From Clostridium scatologenes (GTDB lineage: Bacteria > Bacillota > Clostridia > Clostridiales > Clostridiaceae), in the NCBI RefSeq assembly GCF_000968375.1, contig NZ_CP009933.1:5146001-5210000 (forward strand): 64,000 bases of DNA, read 5' to 3'. Position numbers and translations under genes: made by a program. This document shows, in pieces, positions 33,274 through 42,598 of the stretch. Every line of letters starts with the position of its first letter. Position 1 is the stretch's first letter. The notes beneath the pieces are model-generated. The model did no database searches. It saw nothing but the letters and a program-made list of their open reading frames with translations, and was not told the origin of the DNA.

Positions 33274-35037
33274 ATGAAAGTCATTATGTCAGGGAATGAA
33301 GCCATTGCAAGAGGTGCATATGAAGCAGGATGTAAAGTTGCTTCTGCTTATCCTGGAACACCTAGTACAGAAATACTTGAAAATTTTGCTACTTATGATG
33401 GAGTATATGCAGAATGGGCACCAAATGAAAAGGTTGGTTTAGAAGTAGCTTCAGGAGCAGCGATTGGAGGAGCTAGAAGTTTAACAACTATGAAACATGT
33501 AGGCTTAAATGTAGCTGCAGATCCGTTATTTACTATGGCATATGAAGGTGTAAATGGAGGTTTAGTAGTAGTTACAGCTGATGATCCAGGAATGCATTCA
33601 TCACAAAATGAACAAGATAACAGACTTTTTGCACCTCATGCAAAGATAGCTATGTTAGAACCATCAGACTCACAAGAGTGCAAAGATTTTATGAAAGAAG
33701 CATTTAATATTAGTGAGCAATTTGATACAGTTGTACTTTATAGAAGTACTACAAGAGTTTCTCATTCAAAGAGTATAGTAGAATTGGGAGAAAGAAAAGA
33801 ATCAGAAGTAAAGCCTTATGAAAAAGATATAGCAAAATATATAATGATACCGGCACATTCTAAAAAGAAGCATTATGAAGTAGAAGAAAGACTTAACAAA
33901 TTAAAGGAATATTCTAATAATTGCAGTTTAAATAAAATGGAAATGGTAGATAGTAAAATAGGTATAGTTACTAGTGGTATATCCTATCAGTATGTAAAGG
34001 AAGTTTTTGGGGACAAAGTTTCTGTATTAAAAATAGGAATGAGTTATCCACTTCCAGATAAAATGATGAAAGAATTTGCATCAAAAGTTGAAAAAATCTA
34101 TGTTATAGAAGAAAATGAGCCTTATTTAGAAAATGCACTTAAGGTTTTAGGGATAAATTGTATAGGAAAAGAAATTATTCCTATATGTGAAGAGTTAAAT
34201 CCAGACATTATAAGAAAGGCTATATGTAATGAAAGCTATGAACAAAATTATACAGTAGATATAAAAGCTCCATCAAGACCTCCTGTACTTTGTCCAGGAT
34301 GTCCACACAGGGGAATTTTCTATGCAGTTTCAAAATATAAGAACAATATAATATCTTCAGGAGATATAGGATGCTATACTTTAGGTATGGTAGCTCCTTT
34401 AAATGTAACTGATACTTGTGTCTGTATGGGAGCTTCAATTACAGCTGGACTCGGAATAGAAAAGGCGAATCAGTTAGCAAATAGGGATAAAAAAGTATTT
34501 GCATTTATAGGAGATTCAACATTTTTTCACTCCGGCATGACAGGACTTACAAATTCAATATACAATAATATACCTATAGTTACATGTATATTGGATAACA
34601 GAATTACAGGTATGACAGGCCATCAGGAAAACCCTGGAACTGGAAAAACACTACAAAATAAACCAGCTCCAATGGTAGATATAGAAAAAGTTGTACTTGC
34701 ATTAGGCATAAAAGAAGAAAACTTAAAAGTAGTAGATCCTTATAAACTAGAAGAAACTGAAGCAGCTGTAAAAGTTGCATATGAGAGCAATGAGCCGTTT
34801 GTTATAATAACAAAACAACCATGTGCTCTAAAAAAAGATGTTATAAAGAGAAGGGCAAATATGCATTGTAATGTAGATTCAGATAAATGCAAGAAGTGTA
34901 AAGCGTGTTTGAAAACGGGCTGCCCAGCACTTAAGTTTAAAGATAATGTAGTTAGTATAGATAAAAATATGTGTAATGGATGCGAATTATGCAAACAGGT
35001 TTGTAAATTTGATGCTATAGAAAAGGTTGGTGAATAA
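33274..35037 (+). CDS. iorA: Indolepyruvate ferredoxin oxidoreductase, alpha subunit
   Basis: A 587-residue thiamine-diphosphate enzyme that oxidatively decarboxylates aryl pyruvates made from Trp, Phe or Tyr to arylacetyl-CoA, reducing ferredoxin. The N-terminal pyrimidine-binding part starts MSGNEAIARGAYEAGCKVASAYPGTPSTEIL. The TPP domain has CPGCPHRGIF, GDIGCYTLG, CMGASITAGLG, GDSTFFHSGMTGLTNSIYN and DNRITGMTGHQENPGTG. Two ferredoxin-like 4Fe-4S motifs close the protein (CKKCKACLKTGCP and CNGCELCKQVC). ATG 33274 uses the same ATGGAGGTATATAT leader as ptb. It is one base from iorB. Confidence 0.95.
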   Translation: MKVIMSGNEAIARGAYEAGCKVASAYPGTPSTEILENFATYDGVYAEWAPNEKVGLEVASGAAIGGARSLTTMKHVGLNVAADPLFTMAYEGVNGGLVVVTADDPGMHSSQNEQDNRLFAPHAKIAMLEPSDSQECKDFMKEAFNISEQFDTVVLYRSTTRVSHSKSIVELGERKESEVKPYEKDIAKYIMIPAHSKKKHYEVEERLNKLKEYSNNCSLNKMEMVDSKIGIVTSGISYQYVKEVFGDKVSVLKIGMSYPLPDKMMKEFASKVEKIYVIEENEPYLENALKVLGINCIGKEIIPICEELNPDIIRKAICNESYEQNYTVDIKAPSRPPVLCPGCPHRGIFYAVSKYKNNIISSGDIGCYTLGMVAPLNVTDTCVCMGASITAGLGIEKANQLANRDKKVFAFIGDSTFFHSGMTGLTNSIYNNIPIVTCILDNRITGMTGHQENPGTGKTLQNKPAPMVDIEKVVLALGIKEENLKVVDPYKLEETEAAVKVAYESNEPFVIITKQPCALKKDVIKRRANMHCNVDSDKCKKCKACLKTGCPALKFKDNVVSIDKNMCNGCELCKQVCKFDAIEKVGE

Positions 35038-35038
35038 T

Positions 35039-35614
35039 ATGAGTAGTGTTAAAAGTATATTATTCGTAGGAGTAGGTGGACAAGGAACTATACTTGCTTC
35101 CAAAATTTTAACAGAAGGTTTATTAAAAAATGGATATGATGTAAAGATGTCTGAGGTTCATGGTATGGCACAAAGAGGTGGTAGTGTTACTACTCAAGTT
35201 AGATTTGGAGAAAAGGTTTATTCACCACTTATAGAAAAGGGAACAGCAGATGTTATAGTTGCTTTTGAAAAAAGTGAAGCAGCAAGATGGCTTCCTTACT
35301 TAAAAAAAGATGGATATTTAGTTATAAATGATTATGAAATATATCCAGTTCCAGTTTTAATAGGAGAAGAAGAATATCCACAAAATGTTAATGAAACATT
35401 GAAGAAGACAGTTAAGAATACAATAATAGTTAATGCTTCCAAAATTGCAGAAGAGCTTGGAAATATAAAAGCTCAGAATGTTGTTCTTTTAGGAGCGTTG
35501 CTTAAGGCACTCAAATTAAAAGATATAAATTGGAATGAAGTTTTAGAAGTTACAGTTCCACCTAAAGCTGTTGAATTAAATAAAAAAGCTTTAGTGAAAG
35601 GAATGGAAGCTTAA
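35039..35614 (+). CDS. iorB: Indolepyruvate ferredoxin oxidoreductase, beta subunit
   Basis: A 191-residue gamma/beta-type subunit of the 2-oxoacid:ferredoxin oxidoreductase family. It contains the glycine-rich start SILFVGVGGQGTILASKILTEGLL and SEVHGMAQRGGSVTTQVRFG, the usual IorB pattern. The open frame begins at TTG 35027 inside iorA; ATG 35039 directly after the iorA stop is the natural start, one base away, so translation is coupled. Last gene of the operon, followed by a terminator shared with the convergent decarboxylase. Confidence 0.95.
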   Translation: MSSVKSILFVGVGGQGTILASKILTEGLLKNGYDVKMSEVHGMAQRGGSVTTQVRFGEKVYSPLIEKGTADVIVAFEKSEAARWLPYLKKDGYLVINDYEIYPVPVLIGEEEYPQNVNETLKKTVKNTIIVNASKIAEELGNIKAQNVVLLGALLKALKLKDINWNEVLEVTVPPKAVELNKKALVKGMEA

Positions 35615-35637
35615 TTAAAATCATAACAGTAAAAATT

Positions 35638-35670
35638 ATACCCAGCACTTTTAAAGCGCTGGGTATTTTT
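35638..35670. terminator. Terminator between iorB and the decarboxylase
   Basis: Arms ATACCCAGC (35638-35646) and GCTGGGTAT (35658-35666), with T-run to the right for iorB; convergent genes on both sides. Confidence 0.88.
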
Positions 35671-35681
35671 AATGCCTTTTA

Positions 35682-37142
35682 TTATTTTACAACTTTGATG
35701 ATTTCTACTTCAGGATCTTCAGTTCCTTGAACGTATAATCCAGTATTTTTGAGCATTTGAACATAGTCTATAATTTCTTTGGTTATTTCTTCACCAGGAC
35801 ACAATATAGGAATTCCTGGTGGATAAGCCATTAAAAATTCTCCACTTATCATACCAATACTTTCTTTTAAAGAAACTGGAGTTTTGTTTCCATTGAAAGC
35901 TTCTCTAGGAATTTTAATTTGTTTTGGTATAGAAGGAATATCTATAAAATCTGATTTTTTATTTCCTTTACCATAATATTGTTTACTTATTTCTTTTAAA
36001 GCATTTATAAGAGCATTTATGCTGTATTCTGTATCACCAAATGAACCTACTGCAAGAACATTATATAGATCTGAAAGTTCAAGCTGTATGTGGTATTTGT
36101 TTGAAAGAATCATGTCTAAATCATATCCAGTTATGCCTAAATCTCTACATGTTATTGTTATTTTAGTTGGATCAAGGGCAAAGACACCATCGTTTCCTAA
36201 GATTTCATCTCCGAAACAATAAAAACCTGGAATTTTGTTTATTTCCTGTCTAGCGTAGTTTGAAAGTTCAATAGTTTTATCTAAAAGTTCTTTACCTTTA
36301 AGAGCAATTTGTCTTCTTGCACAATCTAATGAAGCCATCAATATATATGAAGGTGATGTGGTTTGTAATAAAGACAAAATTTGTTGAACTCTATTTATAT
36401 CTATACGATTAGAGCGAACTTGTAGTAAAGAACATTGAGTTAATGCCCCAATTATTTTATGTGTGCTTTGAGCACAAATATCAGCTCCAGCTTCCATTGC
36501 AGAAGTTGGCAGTTTTTCATTAAAACCAAGGTGTGGACCATGTGCCTCATCTACTATTAAAGGAATATCATAATTATGAACTATATCGGCTATTTTTTTT
36601 ATATCAGTAGCAACCCCATAATAAGTTGGATTTATAATTAAAACTGCTTTTGCATCAGAATTTTTTTTCAGTGTTTCTTCAACTGTTTCTGGCGTAACGC
36701 CATGAGCTATACCAACTTTCTTATCTAATGCAGGTTGCATGTAAACAGGTATGGCACCACTTAATATAATACCAGCAGTGATTGATTTATGAACATTTCT
36801 TGGTATTATTATTTTTTCTCCAGCTTTAACTGCAGACATAACCATGGCTTGGATAGCACCTGATGTTCCATGTATTGAAAAAAAAGCAGCATCTGATCCA
36901 TAGGCATCAGCGGCCAATTGTTGTGCTTTTTTTATAGCACCAGTTGGATGATGGAGACTATCAACTGATTTAAAAACTGTAACATCTATTTTAAATGGGT
37001 TTTCTCCTATGAATTTTTTAAATTCCTCATCCATACCTACTCCTTTTTTGTGTCCAGGGACATGAAAAGGAATAGTTTCCTTGTTTACATATTCCATTAA
37101 TGCATCAAATAAAGGGGTTTGAGTTTGATCTAATTTATACAC
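35682..37142 (-). CDS. Orn/Lys/Arg decarboxylase (SpeA/arginine decarboxylase-type)
   Basis: A 486-residue PLP-dependent fold-III-like decarboxylase of the SpeA/CAD group, which removes CO2 from arginine, lysine or ornithine and feeds polyamine synthesis. Seen are TPLFDALMEYVNKETIPFHVPGHKKG, FSIHGTSGAIQAMVMS, IIPRNVHKSITAGIILSGAIPVY, IVDEAHGPHLGFNEKLP and the PLP lysine in STHKIIGALTQCSLLQ, then the C-terminal YPPGIPILCPGE. Which amino acid cannot be decided. The open frame starts at GTG 37175; GAAGGTG near 37155-37160 fits GTG 37142 (MYKLDQTQTPLFDAL), the usual beginning in relatives, so I use that start. A hairpin (37175-37200) lies in the leader. It is convergent with iorB. Confidence 0.9.
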   Translation of the reverse strand: MYKLDQTQTPLFDALMEYVNKETIPFHVPGHKKGVGMDEEFKKFIGENPFKIDVTVFKSVDSLHHPTGAIKKAQQLAADAYGSDAAFFSIHGTSGAIQAMVMSAVKAGEKIIIPRNVHKSITAGIILSGAIPVYMQPALDKKVGIAHGVTPETVEETLKKNSDAKAVLIINPTYYGVATDIKKIADIVHNYDIPLIVDEAHGPHLGFNEKLPTSAMEAGADICAQSTHKIIGALTQCSLLQVRSNRIDINRVQQILSLLQTTSPSYILMASLDCARRQIALKGKELLDKTIELSNYARQEINKIPGFYCFGDEILGNDGVFALDPTKITITCRDLGITGYDLDMILSNKYHIQLELSDLYNVLAVGSFGDTEYSINALINALKEISKQYYGKGNKKSDFIDIPSIPKQIKIPREAFNGNKTPVSLKESIGMISGEFLMAYPPGIPILCPGEEITKEIIDYVQMLKNTGLYVQGTEDPEVEIIKVVK

Positions 37143-37397
37143 CTTGATAAAACACCTTCTTTCATAAAAGTACACCCTTTGAACTGTGATGATTCAAGGG
37201 TTGGCCTACATTTTCATTTAAACCAATATAATTATATGTTAAATGTTTTGTAAATGCAACAATGTGAAGAAATTTTATTAATAAATATTTTTCAAAGTAA
37301 AAAATTGTGAATAATATAAGTGATTATGTAGATAATTAAAAATATGATTAATAATGTTTTGCATGATATTCAATAGGATATATGGGAGGATTTTAAA

Positions 37398-38006
37398 ATG
37401 GAAGAATTGAAAATACATAAAAGAAATAAAAATACTGTACATGAAGCTAGAAAGGAAAGAAAGTTTGGCAAAATACCAGGTATTATTTATGGAAAAAATA
37501 TAAGTAATTTAATGTTTGAAATAGGGGAACTTGAATTAAATAAAAAAATTGGGTTCATAGGAGAACATGGCGTATTAGAAGTTGAAGTTGGGCAAGAAAA
37601 ACATAGTACTTTGATAAGAGAAATACAAAGAGATCCTGTGAATCATAAAATAGTTCACATAGATTTAGAAGATATTCCTCAAAATCAAGATGTTCAAACT
37701 GATATTCCTATAATATTTACAGGTGAAGATTTGGTAGCGAGAAAAGGTGGGGTTGTTCAAAAAGAAAAAACTAATGTAAAGGTTAAATGTAAGTGTGAAG
37801 ATATACCTAAACATATTGATATAGATGTTTCAAAACTAGAAATAGGTGATTCTTATAGAATAGCTGATATAGAGATTTCACAAGAGATAACATTTATGGA
37901 TGATTTAAATACTTTAATAGCATTTGTAACCTGTAATAATAAATTATCAGATAATCCAATAGATGAAATTACAGAACCTAAAAATACTGGTGATAATGGT
38001 GAATAA
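37398..38006 (+). CDS. rplY: 50S ribosomal protein L25 (CTC family)
   Basis: A 202-residue protein of the L25/TL5/CTC family that binds 5S rRNA. The N-terminal domain has the sequence KRNKNTVHEARKERKFGKIPGIIYGK; the C-terminal beta domain has IDLEDIPQNQDVQTDIPIIFTGEDLVARKGGVVQ and VKVKCKCEDIPKHIDIDVSKLEIGDSYRI. It ends with a short acidic tail. In Bacillus the corresponding protein is a general stress protein (Ctc). The final codons double as the left arm of the terminator. GGGAGGATTTT precedes ATG 37398. Confidence 0.93.
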   Translation: MEELKIHKRNKNTVHEARKERKFGKIPGIIYGKNISNLMFEIGELELNKKIGFIGEHGVLEVEVGQEKHSTLIREIQRDPVNHKIVHIDLEDIPQNQDVQTDIPIIFTGEDLVARKGGVVQKEKTNVKVKCKCEDIPKHIDIDVSKLEIGDSYRIADIEISQEITFMDDLNTLIAFVTCNNKLSDNPIDEITEPKNTGDNGE

Positions 38007-38030
38007 CCATTATCACCAGTATTTTTATAA
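37981..38030 (+). terminator. Terminator overlapping the end of the L25 gene
   Basis: A perfect 20-bp stem (37981-38000 with 38006-38025), loop GAATA, followed by TTATA-rich sequence. The left arm encodes the last residues of L25 and the loop holds its stop codon. Confidence 0.88.
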
Positions 38031-38128
38031 AAAGTTTATAAAATTATTTATTATTATACTCATTATTGTAATATAATTGTAGTATAATAATAAATGTTAA
38101 ATATTACATATTAAAGGAGGGCTATAAA

Positions 38129-39862
38129 ATGTCTTATAGAGAAAAATATGATTCTTGGTTGAGTTCGAAATTTTTAGATGAAAATTCAAAATTAGAATTG
38201 AAAAATTTACAGGATGAAAAAGAGATAGAAGATAGATTTTATAAAGATCTAGAATTTGGAACAGGTGGGCTAAGAGGAATTATTGGTATGGGTACCAATA
38301 GAATGAATATACATACTGTTGGGAAAACTACTGAAGGGCTATCACAATACTTATTAAATAAGTATAAAGAAGATATTTCTGTAAGTATAGCTTATGATTC
38401 AAGGATAATGTCCAAAGAGTTTGCAGTGGCAGCAGCGGCAAATTTGTGTGCTAATGGAGTAAAGGTTTATTTATTTGAATCATTAAGAGCAACACCTATA
38501 TTATCTTATGCGGTAAGACATTTTAAAAGTAAAGCAGGTATTGTAATAACTGCATCACATAATCCAAAAGAATATAATGGATATAAGGTTTATGGAGAAG
38601 ATGGTGGACAGGTTACGGATAAATCTGCAAAGGAAATTTTTTCATTTATTGAGGAAGTAAATGATTTTAATAACATAAAGACTATGAATATTGAAGATGC
38701 AAAGAAAAATGGCCTTTTAAATATAATAGGAGAAGAAGTAGATAAAGAATATATTAGTAAAGTAAAAGATCTAACTATAAGAAAAGAACTAGTAGATAAA
38801 CATGCAGATGAGTTAAAAATAATTTATACTCCAATACATGGGGCAGGTAATATACCAGTAAGAAGAGTTCTCAAGGAACTAGGATATAAAAATGTAACTG
38901 TAGTAAAAGAACAAGAATATCCAGATGGATATTTCCCTACAGCAGCTTATCCTAATCCAGAAGATCCTAAGGTTTTTAATATAGCATTAGAAATGGCAAA
39001 TAAGATCCAACCTGATATAATATTTGGAACAGATCCAGATTGTGATAGAATAGGTGTGGTTTTTAAAGATAATAGTGGAGAATATAAAGTGTTAACAGGT
39101 AATCAGACTGGAGCATTATTAACTCACTATATATTGTCATCTTTAAAAGAAATGAACAAACTACCTGAAAATGGAACTGTAATAAAAACAATAGTTACTA
39201 CTGAAATGGCATCAGATATTGCAAAGGACTATGGAGTAAATCTTGTGGATGTATTGACTGGATTTAAATATATAGGTGAGAAAATAGGAGAATTTGAAAA
39301 AAAAGGAGATAAAAAATACCTATTTGGATTTGAAGAAAGCTACGGATACTTAGCAGGAGACTTTGTAAGAGATAAAGATGCAGTTATAGCTTCAATGCTT
39401 ATATGTGAAATGACATTATATTATAAAAACAAAGGTATGAATTTATATGAAGCCTTAATGAATTTATATAAAAAGTATGGATTTTATAAAGAAAAATTAG
39501 TATCATTAGTGCTTAAAGGAAAAGAAGGACAAGAAAAAATAGAGAGAGCCCTTGAATATTTAAGACATTCTATGAGATATACTTTAGGTGAAGTGAAAAT
39601 AGCAAAGAAAATGGACTATAAGATAAGCATAGAAAAAGATTTGATAAATATTAGTGAAAAAATAATAGAGTTACCTAAGTCAAATGTACTGAAATTTATA
39701 ATGAAAGATAATTCTTGGTTTGTAGTAAGACCTTCAGGTACTGAACCTAAAATGAAGATTTATTTATCAGTAACTGGCAACGGCATAGAAGATTCAGAAG
39801 AAAAAATGAAATTATTTGAAAGTAATGTTATGAAAATCATAGATGAAGCATGTAATTGCTAG
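38129..39862 (+). CDS. Phospho-sugar mutase (phosphoglucomutase/phosphomannomutase)
   Basis: A 577-residue alpha-D-phosphohexomutase that interconverts hexose-6- and hexose-1-phosphates. Features in order: GTGGLRGIIGMGTNRMNIHTVG, the active-site phosphoserine loop VITASHNPKEYNGYKVYGEDGGQ, the metal loop GTDPDCDRIG, the sugar-binding loop GFEESYGYLAGDFVRDKDAV, and the C-terminal phosphate loop VRPSGTEPKMKIYLS. The length fits PgcA of Bacillus, which makes glucose-1-phosphate for UDP-glucose. With galU 1.7 kb downstream it can supply the polysaccharide locus. GGAGG precedes ATG 38129. It is followed by the palindromic element. Confidence 0.93.
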   Translation: MSYREKYDSWLSSKFLDENSKLELKNLQDEKEIEDRFYKDLEFGTGGLRGIIGMGTNRMNIHTVGKTTEGLSQYLLNKYKEDISVSIAYDSRIMSKEFAVAAAANLCANGVKVYLFESLRATPILSYAVRHFKSKAGIVITASHNPKEYNGYKVYGEDGGQVTDKSAKEIFSFIEEVNDFNNIKTMNIEDAKKNGLLNIIGEEVDKEYISKVKDLTIRKELVDKHADELKIIYTPIHGAGNIPVRRVLKELGYKNVTVVKEQEYPDGYFPTAAYPNPEDPKVFNIALEMANKIQPDIIFGTDPDCDRIGVVFKDNSGEYKVLTGNQTGALLTHYILSSLKEMNKLPENGTVIKTIVTTEMASDIAKDYGVNLVDVLTGFKYIGEKIGEFEKKGDKKYLFGFEESYGYLAGDFVRDKDAVIASMLICEMTLYYKNKGMNLYEALMNLYKKYGFYKEKLVSLVLKGKEGQEKIERALEYLRHSMRYTLGEVKIAKKMDYKISIEKDLINISEKIIELPKSNVLKFIMKDNSWFVVRPSGTEPKMKIYLSVTGNGIEDSEEKMKLFESNVMKIIDEACNC

Positions 39863-40366
39863 AAGAGTTAATGGATAATTAATAATTCAATTTTTTTATA
39901 AAAATTTCAGTTAATATAAGCACATTGCGACGTAAGAGTGCAGTGGAAGTTTGAATTTTAACTTTTATTCCGTGATATATGGTAAGTGGTTCATCACTGC
40001 TAAATGTTTTAATTATTCTAAAGCTTGAAGATTTGGAAAACCTAAGAACTTTGTCAAACTCGGTTCCCTCAGACAGGACTAAAGTTCTAAGGCTTTCCAA
40101 ATCTTCAAGCTAAGAATAATATTAAAACAATTTAGCTTATGTGATGAACCACTTACCATATATCACTACATAAAAGTTACTTCGCTTACATATGCTTACG
40201 TCGTAATATTTTTAAACTGTGAAAGTTAATTAATAATTCTTAATTTTGTTTTTTTAAGTATAACTGTGATATAATTATGAACTATTATAGTTTTTACTTT
40301 AAATTAACGAATGTTTGTAGTAAAATTCAAAGTGTCAATATATTAGATTAAGTAGGTGTTATATTT
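39863..40366. other. Intergenic region, 504 bases, with the palindromic element
   Basis: Contains the palindrome 39925-40206 and flanking AT-rich sequence. A small minus-strand frame (39879-40100) overlaps the left arm and is rejected as coding. A weak promoter with TATAAT at 40270-40275 may serve the TPR gene. Confidence 0.7.
39925..40206. repeat. Large imperfect palindrome (MITE-like or structured-RNA element)
   Basis: About 280 bases whose two halves are near reverse complements. End motifs: TTGCGACGTAAG (39925-39936) and CTTACGTCGTAA (40195-40206). Inner arms: GTGATATATGGTAAGTGG at 39972-39989 with its complement around 40147-40164, and AGCTTGAAGATTTGGAAA at 40022-40039 with its complement around 40094-40111. 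The centre is an unpaired stretch of about 30 bases (CAAACTCGGTTCCCTCAG). The outermost 28 bases of the left end recur at 6784-6811, so it is a dispersed element. No transposase is encoded. Confidence 0.8.
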
Positions 40367-41434
40367 ATGAGTACAAAATCTCGTTTTGCAGATAAATTAT
40401 CTGAAGTTTTATTTTTAGAAATAAAAAAGGAAAATGTAAAAAAGTTATTTCATATAGAAAGTAATGAGGATGTGTATGTTCCAGTTAAAGCTTCTAGTAT
40501 AGTAGGTAAAGTTAAAACAGAAAAAAATGTAGGTCAGCTTCCTATAAGTTTTTTCATTGAAGGTATGTTTTATGTTATGGGAGCGGATGAAAAGTTTAAG
40601 TTTAATGATATGTATACTAATATATTAGTTAATTTAAAAGATAGTGATAAATTTATTAAAGGGAAAATTGCGGAAAATATAAAACATAAAAATTATGAGG
40701 ATGCATATATACTTATTAAGGGATTATGCAAAATAGAAGATAGTGCTGAAATTTATGACAAGGTGCTAATAATAGTAGAGGAATTAAGAAAATTAGATAA
40801 AAGTTATGAAGATGAAGAATTGCAAGTTATCGAAAAGTTAAAAAAATATGGGAATTACCCAATGGCATATTTTTATGAAGCACTTATAATGAAAGAACGT
40901 GGAGATTTTGATAAAGCACTTTTTTGCATAAATACTTATATTTCTAGTGGTGGAGAAGAATCTTTAGATATTACAGAATTTAAGGAATCACTAAAATTGA
41001 TTATAAATTATGAAAAGGGTAAAGAAATATTGTACGATATTCCTAAAGAAGCTTTAAGTTTACTTTTACCTCTTCTTGATGAATTTGGAGATGATGCTAC
41101 GCTCTATTATTATATTGCAGTAGCATATAGAATATTAGAAAATTATGAAAAAGCTATATACTATTTAAATGAGTCAATAAGTATAGATAGCAGTATCGTA
41201 GAAGTTATAAATGAACTTGGAATAAATTATGCTTCTTTAGGTGATTATGAAACTGCTATAGGGTATTTAAGAAAAGCTTTTGAAGCAACTAAGTCTATAG
41301 AGATATGCACTAACATTATCATGTGCTATTTAAATAATGAGGACATAAAAAATGCCAAACTTCACTTGGAAATTGCAAAGAAGATAAATCCTGAGGATGA
41401 GATTGTGGTTCAACTTTCTCAAATAATAAAATAA
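40367..41434 (+). CDS. Tetratricopeptide repeat protein
   Basis: A 355-residue cytoplasmic protein with TPR-like helical repeats, best seen in the C-terminal third: ATLYYYIAVAYRILENYEKAIYYLNESISID, VINELGINYASLGDYETAIGYLRKAFEATK and a partial third repeat NIIMCYLNNEDIKNAKLHLEIAKKINPED. The N-terminal 150 residues are lysine- and glutamate-rich without a recognised domain. TPR proteins act as scaffolds; there is no clue to its partner. AGGTG at 40353-40357 is the likely ribosome binding site, 9 bases before ATG 40367. It is the first gene before galU, but no strong link to the polysaccharide locus can be shown. Confidence 0.7.
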   Translation: MSTKSRFADKLSEVLFLEIKKENVKKLFHIESNEDVYVPVKASSIVGKVKTEKNVGQLPISFFIEGMFYVMGADEKFKFNDMYTNILVNLKDSDKFIKGKIAENIKHKNYEDAYILIKGLCKIEDSAEIYDKVLIIVEELRKLDKSYEDEELQVIEKLKKYGNYPMAYFYEALIMKERGDFDKALFCINTYISSGGEESLDITEFKESLKLIINYEKGKEILYDIPKEALSLLLPLLDEFGDDATLYYYIAVAYRILENYEKAIYYLNESISIDSSIVEVINELGINYASLGDYETAIGYLRKAFEATKSIEICTNIIMCYLNNEDIKNAKLHLEIAKKINPEDEIVVQLSQIIK

Positions 41435-41538
41435 AGTGAAAATAATTTTTTACATAAGTATATAAAGAGAATAAACGTAAAAAATAAATAGTATATGTAA
41501 TTTGTAATATTTTGATTGGGAGTGAAAGGAGATTTTTT

Positions 41539-42465
41539 ATGACTGTAAAAAAAGCTATAATACCTGCGGCAGGACTTGGAACAAGATTTTTACCTGCTAC
41601 TAAGGCGCAACCTAAAGAAATGCTTCCTATAGTTGATAAGCCTACAATACAGTATATTATAGAGGAAGCAGTAGCTTCTGGAATAGAAGAAATTCTTATA
41701 ATAACAGGAAGAAATAAAAGAGCTATAGAGGATCATTTTGATAAATCCATAGAATTAGAAAAAGATTTAGAAGATCATAAAAAAGAGGATTTATTGTATC
41801 TAGTTAAGGAAATATCTAATATGGCAGATATATATTATATAAGACAGAAAGAACCTAAAGGACTTGGACACGCTATAAGTTGTGCAAGAACCTTTGTTGG
41901 AAATGAGCCTTTTGCAGTAATGCTAGGTGACGATGTAGTAGATAGTAAAGTTCCTTGTTTAAAACAGCTTATAGATTGTTATGATGAATATAAAACATCT
42001 ATTATAGGTGTTCAGGAAGTTAATAAGGAAGATGTATATAAATATGGAATAGTAAAAGGAATGTATATTGAAGATAGAGTTTATAAAGTAAAGGATTTAG
42101 TTGAAAAGCCTAAAGTAGAGGAAGCACCTTCAAATATTGCTATATTGGGAAGGTATATAATAACTCCTGCTATATTTGATATACTAAGAAACACCACACC
42201 AGGTAAAGGTGATGAAATTCAGCTAACAGATGCATTAAGAACTTTGATTAAATCTGAAGCAATGTATGCATATAATTTTGAAGGAAGAAGATATGATGTA
42301 GGTGATAAATTAGGTTTTCTTAAGGCTACTGTGGAGTTTGCATTGAGAAGAGATGGACTAAAAGAATCCTTTATGGAATATCTTTTAACACTAGGTGAAA
42401 CGGAATTTTTTAAACAACTTAAAAATGAAATATCAGAAAAAAAAGATAAGAGTAAAGAGCTGTAA
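41539..42465 (+). CDS. galU: UTP-glucose-1-phosphate uridylyltransferase
   Basis: A 308-residue nucleotidyltransferase making UDP-glucose from glucose-1-phosphate and UTP. The signature KKAIIPAAGLGTRFLPATKAQPKEMLPIVDKPTIQYI is at the N-terminus; EPKGLGHAISCAR, MLGDDVVDS, and RYIITPAIFDIL follow. AAAGGAGA at 41525-41532 fits ATG 41539; the longer frame from TTG 41512 has no ribosome binding site. The C-terminus ends just inside the terminator. It heads the polysaccharide locus and provides an activated sugar for the glycosyltransferases downstream. Confidence 0.95.
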   Translation: MTVKKAIIPAAGLGTRFLPATKAQPKEMLPIVDKPTIQYIIEEAVASGIEEILIITGRNKRAIEDHFDKSIELEKDLEDHKKEDLLYLVKEISNMADIYYIRQKEPKGLGHAISCARTFVGNEPFAVMLGDDVVDSKVPCLKQLIDCYDEYKTSIIGVQEVNKEDVYKYGIVKGMYIEDRVYKVKDLVEKPKVEEAPSNIAILGRYIITPAIFDILRNTTPGKGDEIQLTDALRTLIKSEAMYAYNFEGRRYDVGDKLGFLKATVEFALRRDGLKESFMEYLLTLGETEFFKQLKNEISEKKDKSKEL

Positions 42466-42488
42466 AATCTTACAACTCTTTTTTTTAG
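42456..42488 (+). terminator. Terminator after galU
   Basis: Stem AGAG-C-TGTAA (42456-42465) with TTACA-A-CTCT (42470-42479), overlapping the galU stop codon, followed by TTTTTTTT. Confidence 0.75.
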
Positions 42489-42514
42489 TTACAATCACTT
42501 ATTAAAAAAATATA

Positions 42515-42542
42515 TTGAATAATTTTTTCTATGATGTAAAAT
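42515..42542 (+). promoter_or_regulatory. Possible promoter of the polysaccharide operon
   Basis: TTGAAT 42515-42520 and TAAAAT 42537-42542, 16-base spacing, 56 bases before the CapD-type gene. Confidence 0.45.
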
Positions 42543-42598
42543 AGAAAAAGGGAGTTTTAATATAAAGCTTTTACAATAATGTTTGAGGATGTGTTAAC

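Noticed and set aside
39879..40100. Minus-strand open frame of 73 codons in the palindrome
   Set aside because: Its codons follow the inverted-repeat arms, with no ribosome binding site or known domain.
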